A stretch of 64,000 bases of DNA from DASYKS01 sp031404815 (GCA_031404815.1 JANNIH010000014.1:62001-126000), one strand, 5' to 3'. Shown: positions 1 through 8,693, counted from the stretch's first letter. Notes: generated by a model not told the origin, from the sequence alone. Made by a program: numbers and translations.

Positions 1-139
1 CGAACTCGAGGCCATAGCGCGAAGCGAACCCTTCCGCGACAGTTCTTTCGCGCGCAATCCGCTCCCGAGCCTGCTCGACCGTCTCGGCGTTGAGCGGCTT
101 GTCTTCGACCATCGGCCTGGCGTTGGTGCTTACGACCAT
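1..139 (-). CDS. gspE: Type II secretion/pilus assembly ATPase GspE, N-terminal fragment
   Basis: Only the first 46 codons lie in the window; the gene runs off the left edge. It starts at an ATG preceded by a good ribosome site (GAGGTGAAGGA). The visible protein is acidic and ends in a stretch like ARERTVAEGFASRYGLEF, which resembles the start of the GspE N-terminal domain (a helical segment followed by 'A..YGLEFV'). The call rests mainly on position: it lies 49 bp downstream of gspF on the same strand, the usual partner of this cytoplasmic hexameric ATPase that powers pseudopilus assembly. The Walker motifs are outside the window, so a PilB-type relative cannot be excluded. Confidence 0.6.
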   Translation of the reverse strand, partial: MVVSTNARPMVEDKPLNAETVEQARERIARERTVAEGFASRYGLEF

Positions 140-188
140 TCCTTCACCTCGAACCTTTAACGCACGAGAACGGCAAAACGTCGCCCGC

Positions 189-1433
189 CTAGAACTTGCT
201 CTGGCCGAGCGAGCTGAACATGGGGAGGTAAATCGAGACCAGCAGAAGCCCGATGATCAACCCCATGAAGACCAACATGATCGGCTCGACCAGGGAGAGC
301 AGCCGCTGCATCCGCACTTCGACCTGCTCGTCGAGGAAGTCGGAGACGCTCGACAGCATTTCGTCGAGCGCTCCGGTCGCCTCGCCGACCTTGACCATGT
401 CGATCGCCATGTCGGTGAACACGCCGCTGTCTTCCAAGGCGGCGTAGAACGGCCGACCCTCGCGCACCATTTGGATGCGTGGCTCGATCTTGACGCGCAC
501 CGCCGCATTGCTGACGCTCCCGGTCGCGATCTCGAGCGCCGGCACGAGCGGGATGCCCCCTTTGAGCAGGGTCGACAGCGAGCGACAGAACTCCGACAGA
601 GCGAAACGATGGAACACATGCCCGAGCAAGGGGATGCGCAATCGCCAGCCATCGACCCGAATTCGCCCCGCCGGGGTGTTGGCGTACTGACGTAGAAAGA
701 TCCCCGCCGCGCCCAGCCCGAGCGCGATCCACGCCCAGTTCCAGACGAACAGGGTGCGCTCGTTGAGGAAATGGGAGATCCCGAGCGTAATCCGGGTGAT
801 GACCGGCAGGTCGACTTCCATGTCGGCGAAGAAGACCTCGAACTTCGGCACGACGTAGATCGCCATCACCGCGATCATCGTGATCGACAGGCAGATCAGG
901 ACCACCGGGTAGACCAAGGCCGAGACGACCCGCTTGCGGGCATCGAGAACCAGTTTCAAGTAGCGGACAAAACGGCGGATCACCTGCTCGAGCTCGCCGC
1001 TGCGTTCGCCCGCCTTGAGCGCCGAGGGATAGAGCCGCGGGAACAGGTCGCCGTGGCTGGCAAAGGCGTCGGACAGCTCTTCGCCACTCTTCACCCGGTC
1101 GCGAATGTCGCCCAAGACCTCGCGAAACGTCGGGTTCTTCATCCGTTCAAGCATCAGGTCGAGCGCCTGAAGCAGCGGCAGACCGGCTTTGAGCAGGGCC
1201 GACAGCTCCTGGTTCCAAATCAGAAACTCAGCGGTGGCGATTTTCTTGCGTCGCCCTAAGCGAGATCCCAACCCACGGGTCCCGGCGCTCGCCGGCAGCC
1301 CTCGTCGGCGCGCCTCGAACAGGTGGAGACCGCGCTTGGTGAGTTCCACGCGCAGCGCGGCCTCGTCGCTCGCGGCGACCATCTCCTCGACGACCCGACC
1401 GTCCGGAGTCCCGACCCGACAGACGAACTGCAT
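189..1433 (-). CDS. gspF: Type II secretion system inner-membrane platform protein GspF
   Basis: A 414-residue polytopic protein of the GspF/PilC family, the usual length. An N-terminal cytoplasmic part (1-70) is followed by two homologous T2SSF domains (about 72-195 and 270-395), each a helical bundle leading into a membrane segment. Hydrophobic helices are visible near residues 175-195, 228-247 and 385-405, and the protein ends in the family-typical 'LPMFSS' region. GspF sits in the inner membrane and couples the GspE ATPase to pseudopilus assembly. Its gene follows the secretin-N-like gene after 5 bp and precedes gspE, which supports one operon starting at the ECF sigma gene. PilC of type IV pili is the main alternative. 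Confidence 0.9.
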   Translation of the reverse strand: MQFVCRVGTPDGRVVEEMVAASDEAALRVELTKRGLHLFEARRRGLPASAGTRGLGSRLGRRKKIATAEFLIWNQELSALLKAGLPLLQALDLMLERMKNPTFREVLGDIRDRVKSGEELSDAFASHGDLFPRLYPSALKAGERSGELEQVIRRFVRYLKLVLDARKRVVSALVYPVVLICLSITMIAVMAIYVVPKFEVFFADMEVDLPVITRITLGISHFLNERTLFVWNWAWIALGLGAAGIFLRQYANTPAGRIRVDGWRLRIPLLGHVFHRFALSEFCRSLSTLLKGGIPLVPALEIATGSVSNAAVRVKIEPRIQMVREGRPFYAALEDSGVFTDMAIDMVKVGEATGALDEMLSSVSDFLDEQVEVRMQRLLSLVEPIMLVFMGLIIGLLLVSIYLPMFSSLGQSKF

Positions 1434-1438
1434 AGGGC

Positions 1439-2194
1439 TCAGGGCTCCCGCTCGACGGCGCGCACCGTCAACACGATCATCAGGGCCTCGCGGCTCTCCT
1501 CGCTCTTGGCGAGCGCCAGGCTGACGTTCTGGTCGAGGGCAAGGTTCAAGTTGGTGAAAATCAACGGCTTCGATCGGCTGGCGGCGCCGCCTCCGGTCCG
1601 ACCGGATCTCCGGACCAGGAACTCGGCCAGCCGGACGCGCCGATCGGAGTGCACGGTGCCGACCCTGAAGCTGACCTGGAACTCTTGCCCGAGGTCATAG
1701 GCCACCGCCTGCCCTTCCGACGTGGCGAGATCGGCGCGCGCCGCCAGATCGTAAATCTCATACGGGAGCAGGCTGCGCAGCCGGCGGGTCAGATCGGGAG
1801 GGAGATCCGAATGGGAGACCGGAGGCGACATCACCGCCCGACTCGCCTTGACGATCATCACTTCGACCGAGAGCGAGCGGATCGGATGATCGAACTCGTG
1901 TAGCAGAGGCATGATCCGGGCGATCACCGCCCGGCTGTCGCGGATCACGATCGTATTGTCGGCCGGCTGCAGCTCGACGGTGCCGCGCTCTGAGAGCAAC
2001 GGATGGACCCAAGCCAACGCCTCGCTCGCCGGTTGATGAACGAAGGTGTAGGCGTGGAGCATGAGCCCCGGGTTCGCCGACGGCCGTTTTCCCGCGGTCG
2101 GGCCGGCGGCCTGGCCAAAGAGGGGCGCGCCCTGGCCCAGCGACAGAGCGACGGCCCAGAGCAGGCCTGCGGCGAAGCGGCGACGGAGGTTCAT
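1439..2194 (-). CDS. Exported secretin N-domain-like protein
   Basis: A 251-residue protein. I chose the ATG at 2194 because it opens with a classical signal peptide (MNLRRRF, hydrophobic core, then GQA); an upstream ATG at 2251 overlaps the preceding gene but would bury it. Residues about 45-120 follow the pattern of secretin N1/N-type domains: 'YTFVHQPASEALAWVHPLL', then 'VELQPADNTIVIRDS', then a helix and 'LSVEVMIVKAS'. No secretin beta-barrel domain follows. The C-terminal half contains 'FQVSFRVGT' and 'NLNLALDQNVSLALAKSEESREALMIVLTVRAV', strand-rich and unassigned. It sits directly before gspF, so a periplasmic partner of the secretion machine is plausible. Function is inferred from fold pattern and context only. 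Confidence 0.6.
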   Translation of the reverse strand: MNLRRRFAAGLLWAVALSLGQGAPLFGQAAGPTAGKRPSANPGLMLHAYTFVHQPASEALAWVHPLLSERGTVELQPADNTIVIRDSRAVIARIMPLLHEFDHPIRSLSVEVMIVKASRAVMSPPVSHSDLPPDLTRRLRSLLPYEIYDLAARADLATSEGQAVAYDLGQEFQVSFRVGTVHSDRRVRLAEFLVRRSGRTGGGAASRSKPLIFTNLNLALDQNVSLALAKSEESREALMIVLTVRAVEREP

Positions 2195-2243
2195 GAGGGA
2201 AACTTTGGATCGATCCTGGAATTTTACTGGAAGAGGCGCCGAA

Positions 2244-2831
2244 TCATACATCCAGCTTCTCGTCGAAGATCATCACGACCGAGAGCCGCTCGCCGTCGAG
2301 CTGATAGACGCGGGCGTCCGAGTGCCCCAAATCTTCGACCGCGGACTCAACCGCCGTAGGAGCCGGCTCGAGCCGGGCGAGCGACGCGTCGCCGACCACC
2401 GCGGAGAAGGCCGGGCGTTCGGCCGAAAGAGGGGAACGCCCGCTTCCCGGCGCAGCCAGATCGCCCCGGCTGCCCAAAAGGAGCGACGCCGCTGCCAGCC
2501 CCGCGGCAGCTGCCCATCGAGCCGCTCGAGCGCGCCACCGATTCCCGTACGGGCGGCCCTGTGCCGTCGCCCGCCGCGTTAGGACGCGCTCCGAGGCGCG
2601 CATTCCGGCGACCGCCAGGCGCATCCGCTCCGCTTCGGCGTCAAAGTCGAGTACCACCGCCGGCAGGCGACGGAAGACCAGGGTCGGATCGATTCCACAC
2701 GCCTCGCGGCGGCAGGCCGGGCAGGTATCGAAATGCGCGAGGGCCGGGTCGAGCCCCTCCGGGTCTGCGAACCCAAAAGACCGGTCGAACCGCGTAGCGA
2801 GCAGTTCGCGCCAATTCGGGCAGGCGCTCAT
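2244..2831 (-). CDS. Membrane-anchored zinc-finger anti-sigma factor
   Basis: A 195-residue protein whose start overlaps the sigma gene by 4 bp (ATGA). Near residues 34-43 it has 'HFDTCPACRREA', an H-x3-C-x2-C arrangement typical of the zinc-binding anti-sigma domain that holds ECF sigma factors at the membrane. A hydrophobic segment at about 107-120 (ARWAAAAGLAAASLLLG) is the likely single membrane span, followed by a periplasmic tail rich in A, P and S. Coupling to the upstream sigma gene is the strongest evidence. The C-terminal domain is not recognisable. Confidence 0.7.
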   Translation of the reverse strand: MSACPNWRELLATRFDRSFGFADPEGLDPALAHFDTCPACRREACGIDPTLVFRRLPAVVLDFDAEAERMRLAVAGMRASERVLTRRATAQGRPYGNRWRARAARWAAAAGLAAASLLLGSRGDLAAPGSGRSPLSAERPAFSAVVGDASLARLEPAPTAVESAVEDLGHSDARVYQLDGERLSVVMIFDEKLDV

Positions 2832-3496
2832 GCGTTCACCTCATCGCCGCTGTTCGCAGCGGGCTCGGGGGCATAGCGCGCGGCATACTCGGGGTAGCGC
2901 AGGAGCAGCGACTTGCGCAGCACTTTGCGCGCATTGAACAGGTGGTTGCGCACGGTCGACTCGCGGCAATCGAGAATCTCCGCCACCTCCTGTGACGAAA
3001 GGCCCTCGACCTCGCGGAGCAGGAACGCCATGCGCTGCTTCTCGGTCAGCTCGCCCGAAAGCTCTTTGAAGATCCCCGCGACCTCACCCTGGTGCAGGCG
3101 GGAGACATCCTTCTGCGACCGCCAACCCGCCGCCTGGAGCATGTGCTGGCGGACCGGCTCGGCGCTCTTCTCTCGGCTGCGCCGGGAGCGCAGGTGGTCG
3201 ATCGCCAGGTTCGACGCGATGCGGTAGATCCAGGTGTTCGGACTCCACTTCTCGTCGAATTTCGCGCGGTGCTCCCAAACCCGGAAGAACGTCACCTGCA
3301 CCACGTCCCGCGCCTCTTCGAGGTCGCCGAGGATGCGCTGGGTCAGTTGGAGCAGCGGCTTGGTCTTGCGGCCGATCAGCTCGGACAGGGCCGCTTCGTC
3401 CCCGCCGCGAACGCCGAGGAGGAGGTCCCGATCGGTCGCCTCGGACCAGCGCGGTGCGGGCCGGGGGGTCGGGTTGGAGTGGACGAGCCTTAGCAT
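2828..3496 (-). CDS. ECF-type RNA polymerase sigma factor
   Basis: A 222-residue sigma-70 family protein. The ATG at 3496 (MLRLVHSNPT) is preferred; the longer frame back to 3619 adds an Arg-rich stretch that overlaps the divergent waaA start. Region 2 is clear: 'DRDLLLGVRGGDEAALSELI', 'EEARDVVQVTFFRVWEH' and 'WIYRIASNLAIDHLRSRRSR'. Region 4 is 'LTEKQRMAFLLREVEGLSSQ' followed by 'EVAEILDCRESTVRNHLFNA', a helix-turn-helix for -35 recognition. It heads the operon containing the anti-sigma, the secretin-N-like protein, gspF and gspE, so it may control this secretion cluster. Confidence 0.88.
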   Translation of the reverse strand: MLRLVHSNPTPRPAPRWSEATDRDLLLGVRGGDEAALSELIGRKTKPLLQLTQRILGDLEEARDVVQVTFFRVWEHRAKFDEKWSPNTWIYRIASNLAIDHLRSRRSREKSAEPVRQHMLQAAGWRSQKDVSRLHQGEVAGIFKELSGELTEKQRMAFLLREVEGLSSQEVAEILDCRESTVRNHLFNARKVLRKSLLLRYPEYAARYAPEPAANSGDEVNA

Positions 3497-3598
3497 CGAA
3501 GGGTTCTTACGGACGAGCCGGCCGGGTTGTCTAGGCTCTGACGAGCGAGATCTCTCGCGCCGCTCTGCCCTTGGCCCCCAGGGACCCGAGCGGATGAT

Positions 3599-3604
3599 TA
3601 TACT
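3599..3604 (+). promoter_or_regulatory. -10 box (TATACT) for waaA, leaderless arrangement
   Basis: TATACT matches TATAAT at 5 of 6 positions and is preceded by TG-A-T, an extended -10-like context. It ends 9 bp before the waaA ATG, so transcription would start at or within a few bases of the start codon. No convincing -35 was found at 16-18 bp, and no Shine-Dalgarno is present. Confidence 0.45.
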
Positions 3605-3613
3605 CCCCGCCGC

Positions 3614-4942
3614 ATGCACGCCAAAAAATGGTGGCTCTACCAGCTGGGAATGGGGCTCACCCTCCTCCTCGCCGGCCCGATCTTACTCATTCGGCGGGGT
3701 TCCCACTATTGGCCGACGCTCTCCGGCAGGCTCGGGGGAGGCGGTTTGCCTTTGCAGCCCTCACCCCCGGTTCCCCTCCCAAAGGGAGAGGGGGGAACCG
3801 CAAGATCCCCTAGGGCGGGCGGTCTCTGGCTCCATGCCGTCTCGGTCGGCGAGGTGGGAGTCGCCGCGACGCTCGCCCGGGGCCTTCCGGCCGATCTGGC
3901 CCTCACGGTCACTACGATCACGCCGACCGGCCAGGAGCGCGCCCGAGCCGCGTTCGCCGACCGCGCGACCGTCGCCTATCTGCCCTTCGATTTGGGGTTT
4001 GCGATCCGCCGGTTCTTCAACCGCTGTTTCCCGGTCGGTCCCCCGCGCGCCTTGGTGCTGGTCGAAGGGGACTACTGGCCGCTGCTGCTCGCCGAGGCGA
4101 AACGTCGCGGGGTGTCGGTCCTGGTCGCCAACGGCCGGGTCGGCGACAAAGGGTTCCGGCGGATGCGGCGGTTCGCTCCTCTCGCCCGCCGGCTGCTCGG
4201 AGCGATCGACCGGTTCGGGGTTCAATCGGAGATCGACCGCGACCGGCTGATCACCCTCGGGGTCGCAGCCGACCGGATCGAAGTGACCGGCAACCTCAAA
4301 TACGACACGCCCGAGCCGGCGCTCGCCCCGGAGCTTGCCGCAGCGATCGAGACCCTCGCCAGAGGGCGGGCGATTCTGATCGCCGGCTCGACCATGGCCG
4401 GCGAGGAGGAGGCCCTGCTCGCTGCGACCGCGGGTCTCGAAACGCGCGCCCTCCTGCTGCTCGCGCCGCGCCATCCCGAACGCTGGGGGGAGGTCGCCGC
4501 TCGACTCGACCGCGCAGGGCGCTCCTACCTGCGCCGGAGCGCACTCGGGGACGCTCCGCGAGCGGCTCCGGAGATTGGGGTCCTCCTGCTCGATAGCCTC
4601 GGAGAGCTCGCCGGTTTGTACCGAATCGCCACCGGCGCCTTCATCGGCGGTACTCTCCTACCGACCGGCGGCCACAATCCGCTCGAGGCGGCTCGCTTCG
4701 GTGTGCCCGTGGCGGTTGGGCCTTCGATGCACAACTTTGCCGAAATGGCCGGGCGTTTCGACGCCGCCGCAGCCTGGCGCCGGGTAGCCGATGCCGCGGA
4801 ACTCGGCGCGGCCTTTCGCTCCTGGCTCGACGAACCGGCGGCGGCACGCGACTTGGGGGCTCGCGGCGCCCGGCTCGTCCTTCTGAACCGCGGCGCCACG
4901 GCGCGCACGCTCGAACTGATCCGACCGCTGCTCGAACCTTAA
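3614..4942 (+). CDS. waaA: 3-deoxy-D-manno-octulosonic acid (Kdo) transferase
   Basis: A 442-residue inner-membrane-anchored GT-B glycosyltransferase that adds Kdo from CMP-Kdo to the lipid A precursor. An N-terminal membrane segment (about 8-27) precedes the catalytic core. The family signature 'LWLHAVSVGEVG' carries the expected catalytic Glu of the S-x-GE motif; 'VLVEGDYWP' and 'GVQSEIDRDRLITLG' follow, and the C-terminal half has 'GGTLLPTGGHNPLEAARFGV', the typical CMP-Kdo binding loop. The segment at about residues 47-66 (PSPPVPLPKGEG) is encoded by an interspersed palindromic repeat inserted in frame between the anchor and the core. First gene of the lipid A run; likely leaderless. Confidence 0.95.
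   Translation: MHAKKWWLYQLGMGLTLLLAGPILLIRRGSHYWPTLSGRLGGGGLPLQPSPPVPLPKGEGGTARSPRAGGLWLHAVSVGEVGVAATLARGLPADLALTVTTITPTGQERARAAFADRATVAYLPFDLGFAIRRFFNRCFPVGPPRALVLVEGDYWPLLLAEAKRRGVSVLVANGRVGDKGFRRMRRFAPLARRLLGAIDRFGVQSEIDRDRLITLGVAADRIEVTGNLKYDTPEPALAPELAAAIETLARGRAILIAGSTMAGEEEALLAATAGLETRALLLLAPRHPERWGEVAARLDRAGRSYLRRSALGDAPRAAPEIGVLLLDSLGELAGLYRIATGAFIGGTLLPTGGHNPLEAARFGVPVAVGPSMHNFAEMAGRFDAAAAWRRVADAAELGAAFRSWLDEPAAARDLGARGARLVLLNRGATARTLELIRPLLEP
3758..3800 (+). repeat. Interspersed palindromic repeat, CCCTCTCCC type, inside waaA
   Basis: An imperfect inverted repeat with arms GGTTCCCCTCCC and GGGAGAGGGGGGAACC around an AAA loop, preceded by CCCTCACCCCC. A copy of the same family in the other orientation lies at 41369-41417. 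Here it is translated within waaA. Confidence 0.7.
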
Positions 4943-4972
4943 GCCCTCTTAGAAACGCACACTTAAACGACG

Positions 4973-6061
4973 ATGCGCCTCCTTCCGCCTCAGCCTCCAA
5001 CCTCCCTCTGGCAGCGCGCCTACGGAGCGGCCCATCGTCTGCGGGGGCGCTGGTGGACCGAACGCGCCGGGCGTCTGCCGCGGCCGGTGGTGAGCGTCGG
5101 CAACCTCCATTTCGGCGGCTCCGGCAAGACTCCGCTCGCGGCGGCGATCGCCGCCCATCTCCGCGACCAGGGAAGGAACGTCTGTATCCTCTCTCGCGGC
5201 TACGCGAGCCAGGGGCGCGGGGTCCGGATCGTCAGCGATGGCCACGGACCGCTCCTCGGTGCGCACCTCGCAGGCGATGAGCCTGTCCTGCTCGCCACCG
5301 AGCTGCCCGGGGTCGCCGTGGTGGTCGGCCCCGACCGGCTGTACGCCGGGCTCCAAGCGCTCCACCGCCTCGGAGCGCCCCCCGACCTCTTCCTCCTCGA
5401 CGACGGCTTTTCGCATCTCAGCCTAAGGCGCGACCTCGACCTGCTCGCCTTCCCGGCCGCCGATCCATTCGCGGGGGGCAAGCTGCTGCCTGGAGGTCGC
5501 TTGCGCGAGCCGCTCTCCGCAGCGGCCCGGGCCGATGCCGTCCTGCTCACCGGCGCGCCCAACCCTTCGCTCACCCTGGGAGAGGATCTCGCGGCGGCGC
5601 TCCGGCCCTACGGGTTCGCCGGCCCGGGCTTTGTCAGCCGCACGCTTTCGGGCGCCCCTCGGTTCGGCGATGGCCGAATCTTGCCCCCGGGAGCCCGGGT
5701 CTTCCTGGTTTCCGCGATCGCGCGTCCCGAGTCGTTCGCGGAGACCGCAAGAAGGCTCGGCTACGAGATCCGCGGCGAGCTGCGCTTCGGCGATCACTTC
5801 GCCTACCCGGAAGCGAGCCTGCCGCGGATCGAGAAGGCGTTCGCCGAGAGCGGCGCCCAAGCGGTGCTCGCGACGACCAAAGACGGGGTGAAGCTGCGCG
5901 GACGGCTCTCCGCGCCGCTCGCCGAACTCCCCGTTCGGGCGGAACCCGAACCTGCGTTCTGGGCTTGGCTGGACGGCGAACTGGCGCGCATCGAAACCCG
6001 GCGACGGAGCTTGGCCACCCCGACGAGCCCGGAAACGGCTCCCGTCGAGGACAGGCCGTGA
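4973..6061 (+). CDS. lpxK: Tetraacyldisaccharide 4'-kinase
   Basis: A 362-residue lipid A kinase that phosphorylates the 4' position of the tetraacyldisaccharide 1-phosphate at the inner membrane. The P-loop 'GNLHFGGSGKTPLA' has GGSGKT at residues 48-53, and the family motif appears as 'LLDDGFSHLSLRRDLDLLAF' (usually DDGFQH). 'ILSRGYASQG' and 'GDEPVLLA' are also family-typical. It lies 30 bp after waaA, and its TGA overlaps the GTG of the following acyltransferase, so translation is probably coupled. Length matches the family. Confidence 0.95.
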   Translation: MRLLPPQPPTSLWQRAYGAAHRLRGRWWTERAGRLPRPVVSVGNLHFGGSGKTPLAAAIAAHLRDQGRNVCILSRGYASQGRGVRIVSDGHGPLLGAHLAGDEPVLLATELPGVAVVVGPDRLYAGLQALHRLGAPPDLFLLDDGFSHLSLRRDLDLLAFPAADPFAGGKLLPGGRLREPLSAAARADAVLLTGAPNPSLTLGEDLAAALRPYGFAGPGFVSRTLSGAPRFGDGRILPPGARVFLVSAIARPESFAETARRLGYEIRGELRFGDHFAYPEASLPRIEKAFAESGAQAVLATTKDGVKLRGRLSAPLAELPVRAEPEPAFWAWLDGELARIETRRRSLATPTSPETAPVEDRP

Positions 6062-6987
6062 AGCAGGCTCCCGTCCGCCACCGAATCGAGCAGGCGGCGT
6101 TCCTCTCGGTTCGCGGCCTGCTCCGCGCGTTGCCGCACGAGGCGGCGCGCACGGTGGGCCGCGCGATCGGCGGCCTCGCCTGCCGGCTCGATCGGCGGCA
6201 CCGGAGAATCGCCGAGAAGAACCTGGCGATCGCCTTCCCCGACTTCCCGCCGAGCGAACACCGCCGCCTGGCCGGGGAGTGCTTCCGCCACTTCGGCGGC
6301 GCGGTCTGCGACGCGATCTCGGCCGACCGTTTCCGCCTCGACCAGCTGTGCGAGCGCTTCTCGTACGAGGGGTGGGAGCACATCGAAGCGGCGGAATCGG
6401 CCGGCAAAGGGGTCTTCATCCTCGGCTCGCACCTCGGCTACTGGGAGTTTTCGGCTCGGCCGATCGGCCTTTACCGAGGCACCATCCATACGATCGCCCG
6501 CCCCACCGACAACCCCCACCTGGAGCACGAGCTACGGCGCATCCGCGAACGGTTCGGCTACGCGGTGATCCACAAGCGAGGGGCGGCCCGGCGGATGATC
6601 CAGCTGCTGCGCGCCCGCGAAAGGGTGGGCATCCTGATCGACCAAAGGGTCCAGCCGCAGGAGGCGATCGTGGTCCCGTTCTTCGGCCACCCGGCGCTCA
6701 CCAGCCCGGTGGTCGCGCGGTTGTCGCTGCGCACCGGAGCCCCGGTGCTGCCGATTTTCGCCTTCGCCGAGCCGCGCGGGCGCTATCGCTTCGTCGCCCG
6801 CGAGCCGATCTTTCCTACCGGTCAAGGGGACGCGGGCGTCGCCGACCTCACCCGCCGCTACCTCGAAACGACCGAGCGCGAAATCCGTGAGCACCCGGCC
6901 GAGTGGCTCTGGATGCACGATCGCTGGCGGATGCCAAAAGGCGGCCTGCCCGCCGCGGCGACGGATCTCCGAGAAACCGCAGAGTGA
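6058..6987 (+). CDS. Lipid A biosynthesis lauroyl/myristoyl acyltransferase (LpxL/HtrB family)
   Basis: A 309-residue acyltransferase starting at GTG 6058, which overlaps the lpxK stop as GTGA; a longer frame from 5965 would run deep into lpxK. The catalytic HX4(D/E) motif is 'GSHLGYWE' (H125, E130), followed by 'LIDQRVQPQEAIVVPFFG' and 'AEWLWMHDRW', all hallmarks of the LpxL/LpxM/LpxP family that adds secondary acyl chains to Kdo-lipid A in the inner membrane. LpxL or LpxM type cannot be told from sequence alone. Confidence 0.9.
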   Translation: MKQAPVRHRIEQAAFLSVRGLLRALPHEAARTVGRAIGGLACRLDRRHRRIAEKNLAIAFPDFPPSEHRRLAGECFRHFGGAVCDAISADRFRLDQLCERFSYEGWEHIEAAESAGKGVFILGSHLGYWEFSARPIGLYRGTIHTIARPTDNPHLEHELRRIRERFGYAVIHKRGAARRMIQLLRARERVGILIDQRVQPQEAIVVPFFGHPALTSPVVARLSLRTGAPVLPIFAFAEPRGRYRFVAREPIFPTGQGDAGVADLTRRYLETTEREIREHPAEWLWMHDRWRMPKGGLPAAATDLRETAE

Positions 6988-8693
6988 GCCCGAATTCCGA
7001 CGTCGAGAATCCATCCTTCCAACCGTCCGAGCCCCCTCGGCGGAGGATCCCTCCCCCCCTTGCGGGGGGAGGACAGGAGGGGGGGCCCCGTTGGCCCGTC
7101 CTCCTGCCCGCCTGCGCCCTCTACGCGCTCCATGTCGCGATGTTCGGCGCCTGGCAGATCGACGACGCGGGAATCTCGTTCGCCTATGCGCGGAACCTCG
7201 CCCTCGGGCACGGCCTGGTCGCCCAACCGGGAGTGATCCCCGTCGAGGGTTACTCGAATCCGCTCTGGGTGTTTCTGCTCGCCGCCTTCTCCGTGGTCCG
7301 CCTGTTCGATCCGCTCTGGACGCCGAAACTGCTCTCGCTCGGCCTCGCATTCGGCACCTTCGCCCTGCTCGACCGGCTGCTCGCCCGGGTGGGGGTCGGG
7401 ACTTTTACCTCCGCCCTCGCCCTCTGCCTGCTCGCCGTCCAGAGCAGCTTCGCGATCTGGACGATCTCGGGGCTCGAAAACCCGCTCTACGCCTGCCTGT
7501 TCGTCGCGCTCGCGCTGCTCTCGCTGCGCGCGATCCAGGGCGAGGCCTCGCCGAGGCTCGCGCTCACCGCGGGCCTCGTCGCCGCGGGACTCGCCCTCAC
7601 CCGACCGGAAGGAATCCTATTCGCGGTTCTCTTTCCCCTAGGGCTGGCGTTTTCCTCCACCCGACGCCCGGCGCGCCTGGGACCCTACCTTGCGGCCTTC
7701 GCCCTGCCGGTCGGCCTCCACCTCGCGATGCGCCTCGCCTGGTTCGGTGAGTGGGTACCGAACACTTTCTACGCCAAAGGGGGGCCGACGCTCGGCACCC
7801 TCGTCGGAGTCGCGACACTGGACGCCTCCCTGGTCCACAAGGCGCTCACTCTGCTCGGCGCAACGTTCGGAGCACCGGGCCCCTGGATCGCCCTCGGGGC
7901 GCTCGGCGCAATCGGTTTCCTCGCCGGCCGCCGTACGCTCCGCCGCGAGACGCTCTTCCTGTTCGGAGCCGTTCTGCTCGGCGCTCTCCCCTATCTCCTG
8001 CTCCCGCCCGACTGGATGCCCGAACTCCGCTTCGCGACGCCGTTTTTTCCCGTGGCTCTGGCGTTTCTCGTTGTGATCGCGACCGATCTGGGGAGTCTCG
8101 TTCCCGCGGAACGTCTGCGCCTCGCCCGCGCCGTCCTCGCGCCCGTTTCCATCCTCTTCGTCCTCGCCACGACGATTCCCCGCTCGGTCGGTTTTGCCGC
8201 AAACCCCACGGTCCCGTTCGCCACCGTCGAGCAGCGCTTCGGCTGGGACACCAACCGCTTCGCCGACCAGCTCGAAATCCGCGAAGGTTCGATCCTCCTT
8301 CCCGACATCGGCGGCGCGCTCTGGCGCTCCCGCCTCACGGTCTACGACCTGGTCGGTCTCGCGAACCCAGAGATCGCCCGCACCCTGGGCAAAGACGATC
8401 AGGCGTTTCACGACTACGTCTTCGACACCCTGCGGCCGACCTTTATCCACACCCACCAATACTGGACCCTGCGCGCGAGGCTCGACCTCGATCCGCGTTT
8501 CGACCGCGACTACCTGCCCCTCTTCGAGGAGATCGAACCCTACGTCGCAGAGCGCGCGGGAGGGGAAACGCTCCGCTCCGGAGATTTCGTCCGGAGAGAG
8601 GTCGCGGCCGGTCACCCGGAGGCGATCGCGGAGATCCGGGCCGAGCTGGCGGCGAGGTACGCGGCGGAACGGCAGTCGCACCTTCATTTCTGA
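6984..8693 (+). CDS. Polytopic GT-C type glycosyltransferase (AftB/mannosyltransferase-like)
   Basis: A 569-residue membrane protein starting at GTG 6984, again overlapping the upstream stop by 4 bp. It has about 10 hydrophobic segments and a periplasmic C-terminal domain. 'WQIDDAGISFAYARNLALGH' with Asp60-Asp61 in the first loop, 'VEGYSNPLWVFLLA', 'ALTRPEGILFAVLF' and 'GEWVPNTFYAKGG' form the pattern seen in lipid-linked-sugar transferases annotated as AftB-like. It probably adds a sugar to an envelope glycolipid, perhaps the LPS core; donor and acceptor are unknown. Its N-terminal about 35 residues are low complexity and partly encoded by an interspersed repeat. Confidence 0.75.
   Translation: MSPNSDVENPSFQPSEPPRRRIPPPLAGGGQEGGPRWPVLLPACALYALHVAMFGAWQIDDAGISFAYARNLALGHGLVAQPGVIPVEGYSNPLWVFLLAAFSVVRLFDPLWTPKLLSLGLAFGTFALLDRLLARVGVGTFTSALALCLLAVQSSFAIWTISGLENPLYACLFVALALLSLRAIQGEASPRLALTAGLVAAGLALTRPEGILFAVLFPLGLAFSSTRRPARLGPYLAAFALPVGLHLAMRLAWFGEWVPNTFYAKGGPTLGTLVGVATLDASLVHKALTLLGATFGAPGPWIALGALGAIGFLAGRRTLRRETLFLFGAVLLGALPYLLLPPDWMPELRFATPFFPVALAFLVVIATDLGSLVPAERLRLARAVLAPVSILFVLATTIPRSVGFAANPTVPFATVEQRFGWDTNRFADQLEIREGSILLPDIGGALWRSRLTVYDLVGLANPEIARTLGKDDQAFHDYVFDTLRPTFIHTHQYWTLRARLDLDPRFDRDYLPLFEEIEPYVAERAGGETLRSGDFVRREVAAGHPEAIAEIRAELAARYAAERQSHLHF
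7047..7089 (+). repeat. Interspersed palindromic repeat, CCCTCCCCCC type, inside the glycosyltransferase gene
   Basis: Dyad TCCCTCCCCCCC / GGGGGGAGGA followed by CAGGAGGGGGG. The same element occurs at 21571-21611 (inverted) and 21694-21731. Here it is translated as a Pro/Gly-rich segment (IPPPLAGGGQEGG) just before the first membrane helix. Confidence 0.75.
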
